From Chondrus crispus (lineage: Eukaryota > Rhodophyta > Florideophyceae > Gigartinales > Gigartinaceae), in assembly GCF_000350225.1 (NCBI RefSeq), contig NW_005179159.1, positions 180,261 through 244,260 on the forward strand: a DNA stretch of 64,000 bases, read 5' to 3'. The first letter of the stretch is position 1, and every line of letters begins with the position of its first letter. Under the pieces are notes generated by a model. It did no database searches. It saw nothing but the letters and a program-made list of their open reading frames with translations, and was not told where the DNA came from. The position numbers and the translations under genes are program-made. Positions 19,285 through 28,941 of this stretch are shown here, in pieces.

Positions 19285-19924
19285 TGTAGCATAACCGCCG
19301 GCTACTGTACTACACATTAGATTTGGAATTAGATTCAACGCTGTAAGGCACGGACCTTACAGCGTGCGCGCGCGCCTACCTTACAGCGCGCACGCACCAA
19401 CACGTGTACCCCACGTGTAGCATAGGGGTGCTGTCAGCCCCGACGGCTGACAGCGTTACAGTGCGGGCCGGCCCGCACTGTCTACAGTAAGCCGACTACA
19501 GTACAGTCCGTACTGTACTGTAGACGGTTAATTAACTTGTACAATAAATATAGGGAGCGACCGCCGGTGGGGAGGAAGAAGACAGGCAACCCTCCACCGA
19601 CGGTCGACCACCCAGCTTACTCTACTCACACCGCCGTTCCGCGAGTAGTGACCACCGAGCGGGTAGTGGACGCGCGCGACACCGCGGCGAGCTGCGATCC
19701 GCCTCCGCCCGTCACTACCGGATCGTCAACCGGTACTGCTCCGGGGCGTCGAGGCGTCCATCCGCTCGCCTACGCGCGCGTTCCCGCCGACCACGCTCTA
19801 CCACCCGCTACCGGCCCGCTTCCGGTAGCGTTGGTTGGTTCAAGACCCTCGGTACACCGATCCGGGGTCTTCCGCCGAACATCGCGAGCACCCCCTCCGC
19901 CGGGTGTGGGGTGTTTATGCGACA
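19285..19924 (+). repeat. 3' LTR of element A
   Basis: Second copy of 4975-5614, followed by the target duplication GTTGC. Confidence 0.95.
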
Positions 19925-20099
19925 GTTGCTCGTTGACTTGAGCGGCTAGGCGCGAGAACGCGCCCATCTGCTTGTCGGTCAGGTCAGTTGACCTATCGGG
20001 GATAAGGCTCTCACAATGGACGAGTCGAGATTCGATCGTATCGACGTGAGCTCGGAGGCTCTCAAGTCTTTGCGAGAAAGATTGATAACGACCCAACAT
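19925..20099 (-). pseudogene. Gag fragment of element C (upstream part)
   Basis: Minus-strand frame from about 20099 with a coiled-coil-like SFSQRLESLRAHVDTIESRL and then KQMGAFSRLAAQVNEQ. This matches element A gag (EQMGAFAHMAAELN). It runs into the GTTGC target site and resumes at 4974 on the far side of A. This shows that A inserted into an older related gag. Confidence 0.8.
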
Positions 20100-20668
20100 T
20101 AGGTCATGGAGACTGTCTCCGCAATTCTCTTAGACGAAGTCCTCGGAACCGTTCTTCGATACACAGACGACAGCCATGGGGGATGATGAAATCATTTTCG
20201 CGACCATGCACGGGTCACGCGTCGCCGAAGTGCATGCTGCAGCGACGAAGCAGCGCGGAGGTTCTCGGTTGGGACGGCATGATCGAGTTCGCGCGCTTCG
20301 CTATTCGTAGTATATTGTGACAGGTGGTTGTTGATGATGTGCCTCTCCCACGCTACTAGAGGACATGAAAGGCTGATTTATGAGTACCATAGCCGCGTGC
20401 CATGGTGTTGGCGCACTATTGCATGCCTGAATGAAGCGACACGCCTGCCGAGGAGTTTCGACTCGCCTTCTCGCAAGCAGGAGGCACATTTGGCTGGAAT
20501 TCGGCTGACACGCATGGCACGTGTCATTCTATCGGGAATCTATTCATCGGATAGAACGCTTTTGGAATCTATCGGCGCTCGGATAGATTCCGAAATGGTT
20601 CTATTCGATTTCGGAAAGCGATAGAATTGCGCCGTGGGGTTGAAAATCGTGAGCAGAAATTCTATTGA
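20100..20668. other. Stretch without a recognised gene; short inverted words
   Basis: No gene recognised. From 20524 to 20640 the words TCTATCG, GGATAGA, ATAGATTCC and TCGGAAAGCGATAGAA recur on both strands and can fold into short stems. They may belong to the truncated PIF-type element whose terminus is at about 20684-20697 (GGTGGGGTTGCTC, then TTA). Confidence 0.4.
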
Positions 20669-20914
20669 TCAAATAGATGTGCGCGGTGGGGTTGCTCTTA
20701 GAGTCTGCTGTTGTTGCCTTTGACCCTGTCTCTCATGCCTAGCTTCTAGAAAAGCTCGTTTTGCGGACCTCAAGTGCGATAAGGCATTGCTCACATCGCA
20801 CTCCACACCCAGACTCTCCAAAGACCCAAACAACCTTGCTAGCACTACAGCACTCGGTACGGCCCGCCTCTTCGTAATTTCACACTGGTCTTCTGCCACA
20901 CAATCATCCATCAT
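20669..20914 (-). pseudogene. C-terminal half of an ORF split by element E
   Basis: Minus-strand frame reading MDDCVAEDQCEITKRRAV ... LESLGVECDVSNALSHL ... RAFLEARHERQGQRQQQQ. It joins in frame to the N-terminal half (27105-27313) when E and one copy of its ATCAT target site are left out. The last nine codons come from a PIF-type terminus (GAGCAACCCCACCGCG on the minus strand). The motif ALSHLRSAKRAFLEARHE resembles AIGHLQKCRLAFMAAKKEE in the MITE at 31643-31855. The family is not recognised; a Harbinger accessory ORF or a host gene are both possible. Confidence 0.5.
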
Positions 20915-21409
20915 TGTAACGGTTGAAGGACAAGCACAGTATATATGTCTTTGTAATTTTACTTTGTATAAACATACTGCACGTGTCCTTCCAGAATAGA
21001 CTGGCTCCTCCATTCTTTAAAAGGATGGCATAGAACTACAACATAATTTCTATGCCATACCTAAAAGAATTGTCAAAGGAGGAGTACAGTATCCACTAGT
21101 ACTAAAGAGGATGGTCGGGAAGATTGAAGGCAAGGACATAAGCAATTGTATGGAGATTAGTTGTAGAGTGAAAGGATAGTTTATTATATTCTAGCAGGTA
21201 CTGTATTGTTCTAATTTTCAGCTACGATTTCTATAAAAGGCGCGGCGTTCGGACGAGGAAAGCAAAAGGGGCCAGGCACAACCACTCACTAACCCTGAGA
21301 GCCACCCAACCTGCAACCCAAAGTGTGTCCAGCTTAAGAACCGCTTTGCAAAACCATTCAACACAAGTAAGTCACTCTGTTCATTTTAATAACCCTGCGC
21401 ACCGCTAAA
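20915..21409 (+). repeat. 5' LTR of element E
   Basis: 495 bp. A TATAAAAG word near 21234 gives a plausible core promoter, and a consensus splice donor GTAAGT (21367-21372) lies in its last 45 bp. Confidence 0.93.
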
Positions 21410-21463
21410 AGTGGTAGAATCGCCAAATCGATCTAACCCTATTTTTTACCAAAACTTTTCCAG
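21367..21463 (+). other. Putative leader intron of element E
   Basis: Donor GTAAGT at 21367 in the LTR, acceptor TTTTCCAG ending at 21463 after a T-rich tract. Removing 97 nt joins ...AACACAA to TGTGCGAAATC, which makes the ATG of the zinc-finger ORF in the right frame. No ATG begins that ORF without splicing. The intron would also remove the primer-binding site from the spliced RNA. Confidence 0.65.
21412..21424 (+). promoter_or_regulatory. Candidate primer-binding site of element E
   Basis: TGGTAGAATCGCC lies two bases after the LTR. TGG matches the CCA end of a tRNA; the tRNA was not identified. Confidence 0.5.
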
Positions 21464-22098
21464 TGTGCGAAATCAACACCAACAGCGCAGATTCCACACG
21501 AGGCACAGGCAGCACCAATAGCGAGCCGGAGCCCATTATCGTCGAAAAACAATGCGAAATTCAAGCTCAGAGCCAATCTACCTCGGCTAACAAGAGTGCA
21601 ACACCGCTGCCCGCTGAAAAAGAGTTACTTTTTAATATTGCTCTGGAAAAGGGTGAGCTCGACCGTGGGGCTACCTTCGAGCTACCGTCGGGTAACGCAG
21701 AACCGAGTGGAGAGAAGTGCTCCACTTGTCAACTTACCAAGCCGTACAACCAATCGTGGCCGGAGCACAACCGGTCTGAGTCCCATATAAGGCACCTCAT
21801 TTTAAGCCGTGGATTTGGCCCTGCTGTGGAAAACCTTAACCGCGAGCACTCTAATATCCTTACAATAAAGTGCGATTTATGTCATACGAACTACAAGAAC
21901 GCCTTATTGTTCAACGCGCATAAGGTTGAAGACGAGCACCGCCGCCGTGTCAAGGAACTACATCAACTAGTACACTTGGCATCGAGCAAGGGCGTGATTG
22001 GACGTTGGACCAAGGTTACTAAACCGAGGAAAACGAACCCCGGTGTACTCTCGAAGACCTTGGGGCACTTCAAGAAATACTCCAAACGTTCAATTTAG
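21464..22098 (+). CDS. C2H2 zinc-finger protein encoded before gag in element E
   Basis: About 211 residues; the start codon is split (A at 21366, TG at 21464-21465) across the putative intron. The N-terminus is Ser/Thr/Gln/Glu-rich. A first Cys/His cluster reads CSTCQL ... EHNRSESH (about 86-108). A classical C2H2 finger follows: CDLC-x12-H-x5-H (CDLCHTNYKNALLFNAHKVEDEH region, about 136-158). The C-terminus is basic (KKYSKRSI). Unlike the gag and pol after it, this frame has no stop or frameshift. An extra ORF before gag is unusual for Ty3/gypsy. It may bind nucleic acid; nucleocapsid-like, regulatory or captured host roles cannot be separated. Confidence 0.65.
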
Positions 22099-22174
22099 AG
22101 GTATTGACTACAGTAGAAATTTTGTATTAAAAAATTGCCTTGTTTGAAAATTTCAAAATTGTCTACTGTACACT

Positions 22175-23029
22175 ATGGAGCCAGATTCAATAATCCAAAT
22201 GCAAAATGAGATCAGCTCTCTCCGCCAGCAAGTAGCTCAAGCTAATCAGTCATTACAGGAGCAAATAGCTCAGACAAATCAAGCTGTTGCTATCGCCACC
22301 CAATCTATTTCTAACGTAAATACCACGAATAGCAATAGCAATAGCCTTTTGTTAAAAACTGGCAAACCTGAAAAGTTCAAAGGTGAGAATGCCCGAAGCT
22401 GGTTGAAAAGTATAGCAACTATTTTTGCAGCGCACAGCAATACAATCGATGACAATACAAAAATCAACTATGCCGTAAGCTATATGACGGGTGCGGGACT
22501 ACAATGGTGGGAGTTAGCAAACCTAAATGACAATGCTATAACATCATATGATGAGTTTCAAAAAGAACTATTAAACTATTTTGAACCTGTGAACACAGAG
22601 TTGACCGCAAGAAAAATGTTGAGTGATCTAAAACAAATGGGCAAGTTAACCTTAGTCCGGGAATATAATAGAGAGTTCTAAAGATGGCTCTTGCAGATCC
22701 CAAGTATGACATCTGCGGAACAGATATTCCACTACAGCCAGGGACTTAAGACCCGCACAAGAATCGAGGTCGAGCGGGCGGAACCACAATCATTACAAGA
22801 CGCTATGAAAATTGCGGACAGACTTGATAGTCTCCTCAATAGTTGTCAAAACTACTTTGGATTCGCAAGATCAACGCCTAATTTCTCCTCTGCGCCTACA
22901 CCAACGCAAATTGGGAACATGAAACCGCGCAGAAGTACGAAACTGTCCCCAGCAGAAAAATCGCGAAGAATTGAGCATAGGTTATGCTTCGTCTGTGGTA
23001 AACAAAACTGCATAGACAGAAACCACTAA
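22175..23029 (+). pseudogene. gag: Gag of element E, interrupted by a stop
   Basis: ATG at 22175. A glutamine-rich coiled-coil start (SSLRQQVAQANQSLQEQIAQ) leads to a Ty3-type capsid core (KPEKFKGENARSWLKSI, MTGAGLQWWE, FQKELLNYFEP). A TAA at 22679-22681 follows REF, and the same frame then continues RWLLQIPSMTSAEQIFHYSQGL to 23029. The C-terminus has CFVCGKQNC, a degenerate zinc knuckle without the usual His spacing. The frame otherwise fits the family, so the TAA is a nonsense mutation. Confidence 0.85.
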
Positions 23030-23103
23030 AACACTCAGAGGCCTAGACCTAACGCGTTCACCCAAAAGAAAAACTACTTGTTCCGTTAAATGAAGTCGGC
23101 ACA

Positions 23104-26100
23104 TTGGCGGATAAATGTACTATAGCCGAAGACAAAACTACAAAAACACAAAAAAATGATAAAAAACAAAAAGACAAAAAGAAGCAGTATTCAAGAGAGA
23201 ACAACGGTAAACAGCCCGTCAAAGTATGTACATTCTCACCATACAAGAAGAGAAGAAATACAAAGAGGCAAGCTCTACTAGTATTCAACGGGAAGGTGCA
23301 AGATGCAACCGACAATTTCCGTTGCACTATTCTGGTAGACAGTGGGTGCGAAGAAATAGTAATATCAAAGGCATATGCAGAGAAATTGAAGTTGAGAAAG
23401 GAGAATACTAACCTGAGTGCAGAACTATGGGACCGAACACTTGTTCCTATGGAACGGTGTTGCGAGAACCTTATCATACGGATTGGGGAAGCTACCATTA
23501 CCGTACGGCCATACGTGGTGGACTGGATTGCTTACGACTTAATCCTAGGCAAAGCGTGGTTATCCGAAGCCAACCCTTTAATCGATTAAAAAATGAACCG
23601 TATGCTCCTTAAACAGGAAGAAAGGTTACTAACTCTGGACGCAGAGGCTCATAAGCATGGGGAAGCCCGCCTGACATACATGCTTACGAGTAAACAGTTC
23701 GTGAGGTTAGCGAAAAAGCAGAAAAGCACCATATATCATGTCGTATTGAAGCCTTCTCAAGAGGAAGGAGAAAATACTATAGAGTCTAGTGAAAAGGACG
23801 ATTACATGAAACAGTTAGACAGACTCCTGGGAGAATACAGATGCATATTCCCGCAAAATCTGCCTAAAGGATTGCCTCCGAAAAGATCTATTGAAATGAG
23901 AATAGACTTAGAAATGGATGCAAGACCCAAAACGGGTCCCATCTATAAACTTTCAAGAAAATAGCTGGAAGAAATGAAGAACCAACTAGAAGAAGCCCTT
24001 GAAAATGGATTCATACGCCCAAGTATAAGTCCTTGGGGTAGCCCTGTCTTGTTCACTCCAAAGAAAGACGGTGGCCTAAGAATGTGCATCGATTATCGAG
24101 CACTCAACAAAAAGACTATTAAGAACCAAGTACCCTTACCGAGAATCGATGAAGTATGGGATCAAGTAGGAGGATCGAAATACTTCCCCACCATTGATCT
24201 AAGATCGGGGTATCATCAAATAAGGTTGAGGGATGCTGATATTCAAAAGACAGCATTCCGGACTAGATATGGTCAATAAGAATACCTAGTAACGCCCTTT
24301 GGATTAACAGGGGCTCCAGGATGCTTCCAGACACTCATGAACAATATCTTCAGACCACACTTAGATAGTTTTGTCCTTGTCTACTTAGACGACATCCTTA
24401 TCTACCATAAAACGAAAGAGGATCATCTGAACCATCTTAGGACAATACTGCAAATATTGAAGGAGCATCAACTATACGGCAAGCTTTCAAAGTGTAAATT
24501 CCTTTGTCATAATCTTGAGTACCTTGGCCACATAATAAGTGAGAATGGTATTCAAGTGAACCCAAGGAAGATTGAAGCTGTTCAAAAATGGGAAGCTCCT
24601 CGTAATTTAAAGCAAATTCAAAGCTTTCTTGGTCTTTGTAACTACTACCGGAGATTTGTAAAGGACTTTGCGACGATAGCAACTCCTTTATCTAATCTAA
24701 CAAGAAAAGGTACACCTTTTCAGTGGGGGCCATCAAAAAAGGAGCATTCGAAGAACTGAAGAGCAAACTAACAGAGGGTCCCGTACTTCGATACGCAGAT
24801 CCCAGTTTACCGTATGAAGTAACTTCTGACGCATCTCAAACAGGTGTTGGTGCTGTCTTGACGCAAACTGACGAAACCAGATGCCGCCCAGTAGCATACG
24901 CTTCACGGAAACTGAATAAAGCAGAACAAGGATACAGCACACATGAAAGAGAACTTCTTGCTATTGTGTACTCTTTACAAACTTGGAGACCATACCTACA
25001 CGGCTCAAAGTTTAAGATACTGACTGACCATCAACTATTGAAATACTTGGATTCACAACGAACCTTATCCCGAAAACAAGCCAGATGGGTTGAATTCATG
25101 CAAGAGTTCGACTACCACATTGATTACATCAAGGGAAAGCAGAATACAGTAGCTGATGCATTATCGAGACATTACCAGGAAGTGCACCAGACATCAGCCA
25201 GTGTTGTGAAACAGTTGATAGCATTTACACTGGTAAAGGTGGATGAAAATATTCTCAAAAGCCTTGAACGGGAGTACAGAAAGGACCCCGATTTCAAGAA
25301 TGCGTTTGAAACCCCAACTGCTCCGTTCAGTAAGAACAAAAACCGCCTTTACTTTGAGAATAGGCTCTGTATTCCGAAAGGAAAGATCAGAGAAATCGTG
25401 TTGCACGACAATCACGAATCTCTCTTTGGTGCACATCGAGGATTCAAAAAGACCTTACAATATGTCAGCAGACATTTTTATTGGCCTAGCATGAACAAAG
25501 AACTACACGAATACATCAAGGCATGCCCAAAGTGTCAAGAAGCCAAAAGCCTAACCCAGAACAAACTGGGAAAATTCAGACCATTTCCGCCACCACTAAA
25601 GAAATGGGAACAGATATCTACGGACTTCATATTCGATCTCCCGAGGACGAATACGAACAAAACTGCTATACTTGTTTTTGTGGACAAACTCTCGAAACAC
25701 ACGCATTTTATTCCAATTGAATCAAACCATACTGCCAAAAATACAGCAGAGGTGTTCTACAACGAGATATACAAACATCACGGTCTTCCAAGAAAGATAA
25801 TATCAGACCGTGACACAAGATTCACAAGTACTTTATGGAAGGAAATCATGAAGCTACTACGAGTCAAGTTAAACTTATCAACCGCCTTCCATCCTCAAAC
25901 TGATGGACAATCAGAAAGGGCATTCAGCACATTGCAAGAAATGCTACGTTGCTTTGTTAGCTATACGCAAAGAGACTGGAGTAAACACCTACCAGGACTC
26001 GAGTTTGCGTACAACAATCACATAAGTGACACAACTAAACAAACTCCTTTTTTCCTAGAGTATGGTCAGCACCACTCTCTGTTTCTGACGTCCTTCACTC

Positions 26101-26695
26101 TGATGGATCAGAAACACCTAATGTGACCACACAAAGGTTTTTGGAGAACATAAGAAGAGCTAATGAAATGGCAAAGCTGTCCATCACAGCTTCGAACGAA
26201 CGAAACGCCGAACAAGTCAACAAACACAGAAGAGATCATTTATTTCACCTAGGAGACCAAGTAATGCTCTCGACGAAGAACTTACCACTCAAGACAGGAA
26301 GAAGCAAAAAGTTATTACCGAAGTACATTGGACCATTCGAAGTCATCGACATCCTAGCGTCCGGAAACGCATACAAGTTGCAACTACCAGAGAAATGTCA
26401 AAACCTTCATCCTACATTCCACATATCTCTTCTCAAGCCATACTACAATGATCAACATAGAAGAACTATCGGTCGCGAGTCTACATTTCAGACCGAAGAC
26501 AAGATGCCGCCTACAATTGACATCATTTCCCACAGCAGCACTCAAGACTCTATCGATTTCTTAGTATCAGAAAATTCAGGAAACATACTTCAAGACAGAG
26601 GGGGAGGAGTTGTAACAGTTGAAGGACAAGCACAGTATATATGTCTTTGTAATTTTACTTTGTATAAACATACTGCGCGTGTCCTTCCCGAATAG
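23104..26695 (+). pseudogene. pol: Pol of element E: PR-RT-RNase H-integrase, multiply broken
   Basis: Protease DSG in ILVDSGCEEIV. RT has [33 protein letters not shown] and YLDD. RNase H has TSDASQTGVGAV. The integrase zinc module and core follow (STDFIFDLP, ISDRDTRF, HPQTDGQSERAF). The C-terminus has KLLPKYIGPFEV, and the frame runs into the 3' LTR, ending at 26693. In-frame stops: TAA 23587, TAG 23962 and TAA 24277. Frameshifts lie near 24740 (A-rich run) and 26070. The missing residues would be a mix of types, so this is decay rather than stop reassignment. Confidence 0.93.
26595..26610 (+). promoter_or_regulatory. Polypurine tract of element E
   Basis: AGACAGAGGGGGAGGAG immediately precedes the 3' LTR at 26611. 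Confidence 0.8.
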
Positions 26696-27104
26696 ACTGG
26701 CTCCTCCATTCTTTAAAAGGATGGCATAGAACTACAACATAATTTCTATGCCATACCTAAAAGAATTGTCAAAGGAGGAGTACAGTATCCACTAGTACTA
26801 AAGAGGATGGTCGGGAAGATTGAAGGCAAGACATAAGCAATTGTATGGAGATTAGTTGTAGAGTGAAAGGATAGTTTATTATATTCTAGCAGGTACTGTA
26901 TTGTTCTAATTTTCAGCTACGATTTCTATAAAAGGCGCGGCGTTCGGACGAGGAAAGCAAAAGGGGCCAGGCACAACCACTCACTAACCCTGAGAGCCAC
27001 CCAACCTGCAACCCCAAGTGTGTCCAACTTAAGAACCGCTTTGCAAAACCATTCAACACAAGTAAGTCACTCTGTTCATTTTAATAACCCTGCGCACCGC
27101 TAAA
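26611..27104 (+). repeat. 3' LTR of element E
   Basis: 494 bp, matching 20915-21409 with about six differences, one of them a single-base indel, and followed by ATCAT. Confidence 0.93.
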
Positions 27105-27313
27105 ATCATAGCATCACTAGCAGACTGATTCTGTAGCTCTCCACCATAATGTATTGAATCGCAAGCATCACTAATAGAAGCTTCTGCCACAAGCTCATTA
27201 GTCTCGATCTGAATCCATTCCTCCACATCTTTCCTGCGGAATTCTGCAGTTTCTGCAAGGCCGTCTTCTGGCACCAGGCTCAGTCGGAGAAACCCTACTA
27301 CACCATCCACCAT
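27105..27313 (-). pseudogene. N-terminal half of an ORF split by element E
   Basis: ATG at 27311-27313, then DGVVGFLRLSLVPEDGLAET, RRKDVEEWIQIETNELVAEA and GGELQNQSASDAM. The frame enters the ATCAT site and continues at 20914 downward. Together about 150 residues, mostly helical and acidic. Not recognised. Confidence 0.5.
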
Positions 27314-27680
27314 AGATTTATCAATTTCTGTTTGATTTCGACCAACTTTCCGACCTGCAGCAGATGCCCAACCTCGATTTTCTGTGCAATTGTAAGGCGC
27401 GTACGCTTCGCTTTGGCGATCTTTTCAGGATTCATGTTAGGGTCTTTGAGTGAGGTGCCATCACGTCACCAAGTGAGCTGAGGCGCATGAGGAGTGGCCG
27501 ATGACGACGTCGTGCATGACACGTGGCAGAACCTGTGTCTGCCGGTTTTGGCGGCACTAATTCGAGGGTGGCAATAATGAAAGCGGCACTATTGCGCGTC
27601 ACCACCCCTGTAATGATAAACAGCCACTCTTCCACTGGCGCAAAATTATCTCTGAGTTCTGAAGACCCATCATCGGCACA
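27314..27680. other. Stretch without a recognised gene
   Basis: No coherent frame. It lies between the ORF split by E and the oxygenase remnant. Confidence 0.4.
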
Positions 27681-28234
27681 TCATGTGTGAAACGTTCCAT
27701 GGAAGCTTGGCGGTAACCGCATGGGCAGCTCAGCGCGTGCGACCTCAGTCATAGTGCGAGCGTCCAGAACGAGTAAGGCAGAGCTATCCTTCAGGTTGTC
27801 CAATGCCAGCACGACAAGACAGCCCGCATCCACTTCAATACCATTCGGGTCTGGGATAAAAATGGGTTCTCCCAAAGTCTGTTGCGGTGCAACATAAGAC
27901 TTGACGATTCCGGTGTCTACATCCGCTTTTCAATACTACCGTTAAACTGCTTCCCGCCGTTATTGGAAAGACCATACACATATTGGTATGCTCCTTCCCG
28001 TATTCTTGGCGAGACTGCAGCGAACTCCAAGGCTATATCCGTCAGCACCCGAGATGATGCCTTTGGCATAGAGGTCGAGTATCGGGCGCCGTCATCAGCT
28101 ATGTTGGGGAGTGTGGATCGCACGGGTATGGCGTGGGCTATGTCGCCTCCCCGCGCTATATTTTCTATTCGAAGGTCTTGCAGAATTTTGCAACCGTTGA
28201 GCAAGGACAGATCAATCATGACATGGCCGTCCTG
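27681..28234 (-). pseudogene. Carotenoid cleavage oxygenase, C-terminal remnant
   Basis: Minus-strand remnant of the RPE65/carotenoid-cleavage-dioxygenase family, non-heme iron enzymes that cut carotenoid double bonds. Frame one (from 28234) reads DGHVMIDLSLLNGC, LEFAAVSPRIREGAYQYVYG and FNGSIEK. After a one-base shift near 27925 it continues DVDTGIVKSYVAPQQTLGEPIFIPDPNG, VLDARTMTEVARAELPMRLP and SFHGTFHT. The order (region like EFPRINPR-YRYVYG, then EPIFVPRPG, then LDAxTMxEVARAxLP, then FHGxF with an iron-ligand His) is that of the enzyme's C-terminal third. A TAG stop precedes 28234 and the rest is absent. It is a host gene remnant; exact subfamily not assigned. Confidence 0.8.
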
Positions 28235-28941
28235 CTATAGCTGATGGCACGAGGGTGCACTATTGACGGGTATCTACTGTACCTAGATCAAATCGCGCAC
28301 GTGTGCTCTCACAGGTAGAATTTGGTTTCACAGTTTTTTGCCGCATGGCATCTCGCATTCAGTGCAGGGAAAAGATTGGAGTGAGGACAAGTGAGGAAGG
28401 AATACTGTACGTGAAGCTATTCTACACTATCCTGCAACAGGTTATTGAAACTACTCATTTGCACGTCCGGTAGAGAACAGAGAGATCGCAGTCAGACACA
28501 CTTTCCGAGATGAAAGAAAGCATCAATTTGTTTAGTAAAGAGTCTTGGCGTGTATGTCGTCACCCGTGTAGATCCTTTTCATACAACTGGCGCTTCATGC
28601 GTATTACACCGAACTTCTCTGTGCAGTTTGCACGTGAAAGCCGGGTAACGCACGCGTATCCCAAACATGGTCACTACATGTCGGAATGAACTGAAGTGAT
28701 CAGATAGTCTGAAGCTCACTGCTAATTTGCGGAGAGGTTTCAATGCTTTTGATCTTCCTGTCGTTCTGCATCTTGCAGTCTGTTACTGACAATCGGCCGC
28801 ACATGAGTTGACCGTCTTCTGAAATTTGGTGTCCTCGATTGGACTATAACCTCCTTTTTACTGCCCACTGCGCTGTGCTATTGCTATTCGTCAAGGACGA
28901 CTGCTGTACATGGTTATGCACCAGATATGGTGTACTGGATT
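28235..28941. other. Stretch without a recognised gene
   Basis: No convincing ORF. It lies between the oxygenase remnant and the 3' end of the nuclease-kinase gene. Confidence 0.4.

Larger units (their letters stand above)
4975..19924 (+). mobile_element. Complete 14,950-bp Ty3/gypsy retrotransposon (element A)
   Basis: Two 640-bp LTRs (4975-5614 and 19285-19924) start TGTAGCATAACC and end TTTATGCGACA. They are flanked by the target duplication GTTGC (4970-4974 and 19925-19929). By eye the LTRs differ at about ten positions, roughly 98% identity. Inside are gag, pol with PR-RT-RNase H-IN-chromodomain (intact, YLDD and DD35E present), then 6.3 kb holding a 772-codon ORF on the opposite strand, and a polypurine tract. 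PR-RT-RH-IN order plus a C-terminal chromodomain places it with Ty3/gypsy chromoviruses. It is about twice to three times the usual length of such elements. Confidence 0.95.
20915..27104 (+). mobile_element. Complete Ty3/gypsy retrotransposon (element E), gag-pol broken
   Basis: LTRs at 20915-21409 and 26611-27104 start TGTAACAGTTGAAGG (TGTAACGG in the left) and end ACCGCTAAA. They are flanked by ATCAT (20910-20914 and 27105-27109). By eye the LTRs differ at about six positions. Inside are a C2H2 zinc-finger ORF, gag, and PR-RT-RH-IN with several in-frame stops and two frameshifts. AT-richer than element A and unrelated to it beyond superfamily. It has no chromodomain. Confidence 0.95.

Noticed and set aside
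23587-24279. Stop-codon reassignment as the reason for TAA/TAG inside element E pol
   Set aside because: The expected residues at the stops differ (aromatic at one, Glu at another, Tyr at a third), and gag, copia, Tc1 and ABC remnants use TGA, TAG and TAA as breaks alike. Ordinary decay fits better.
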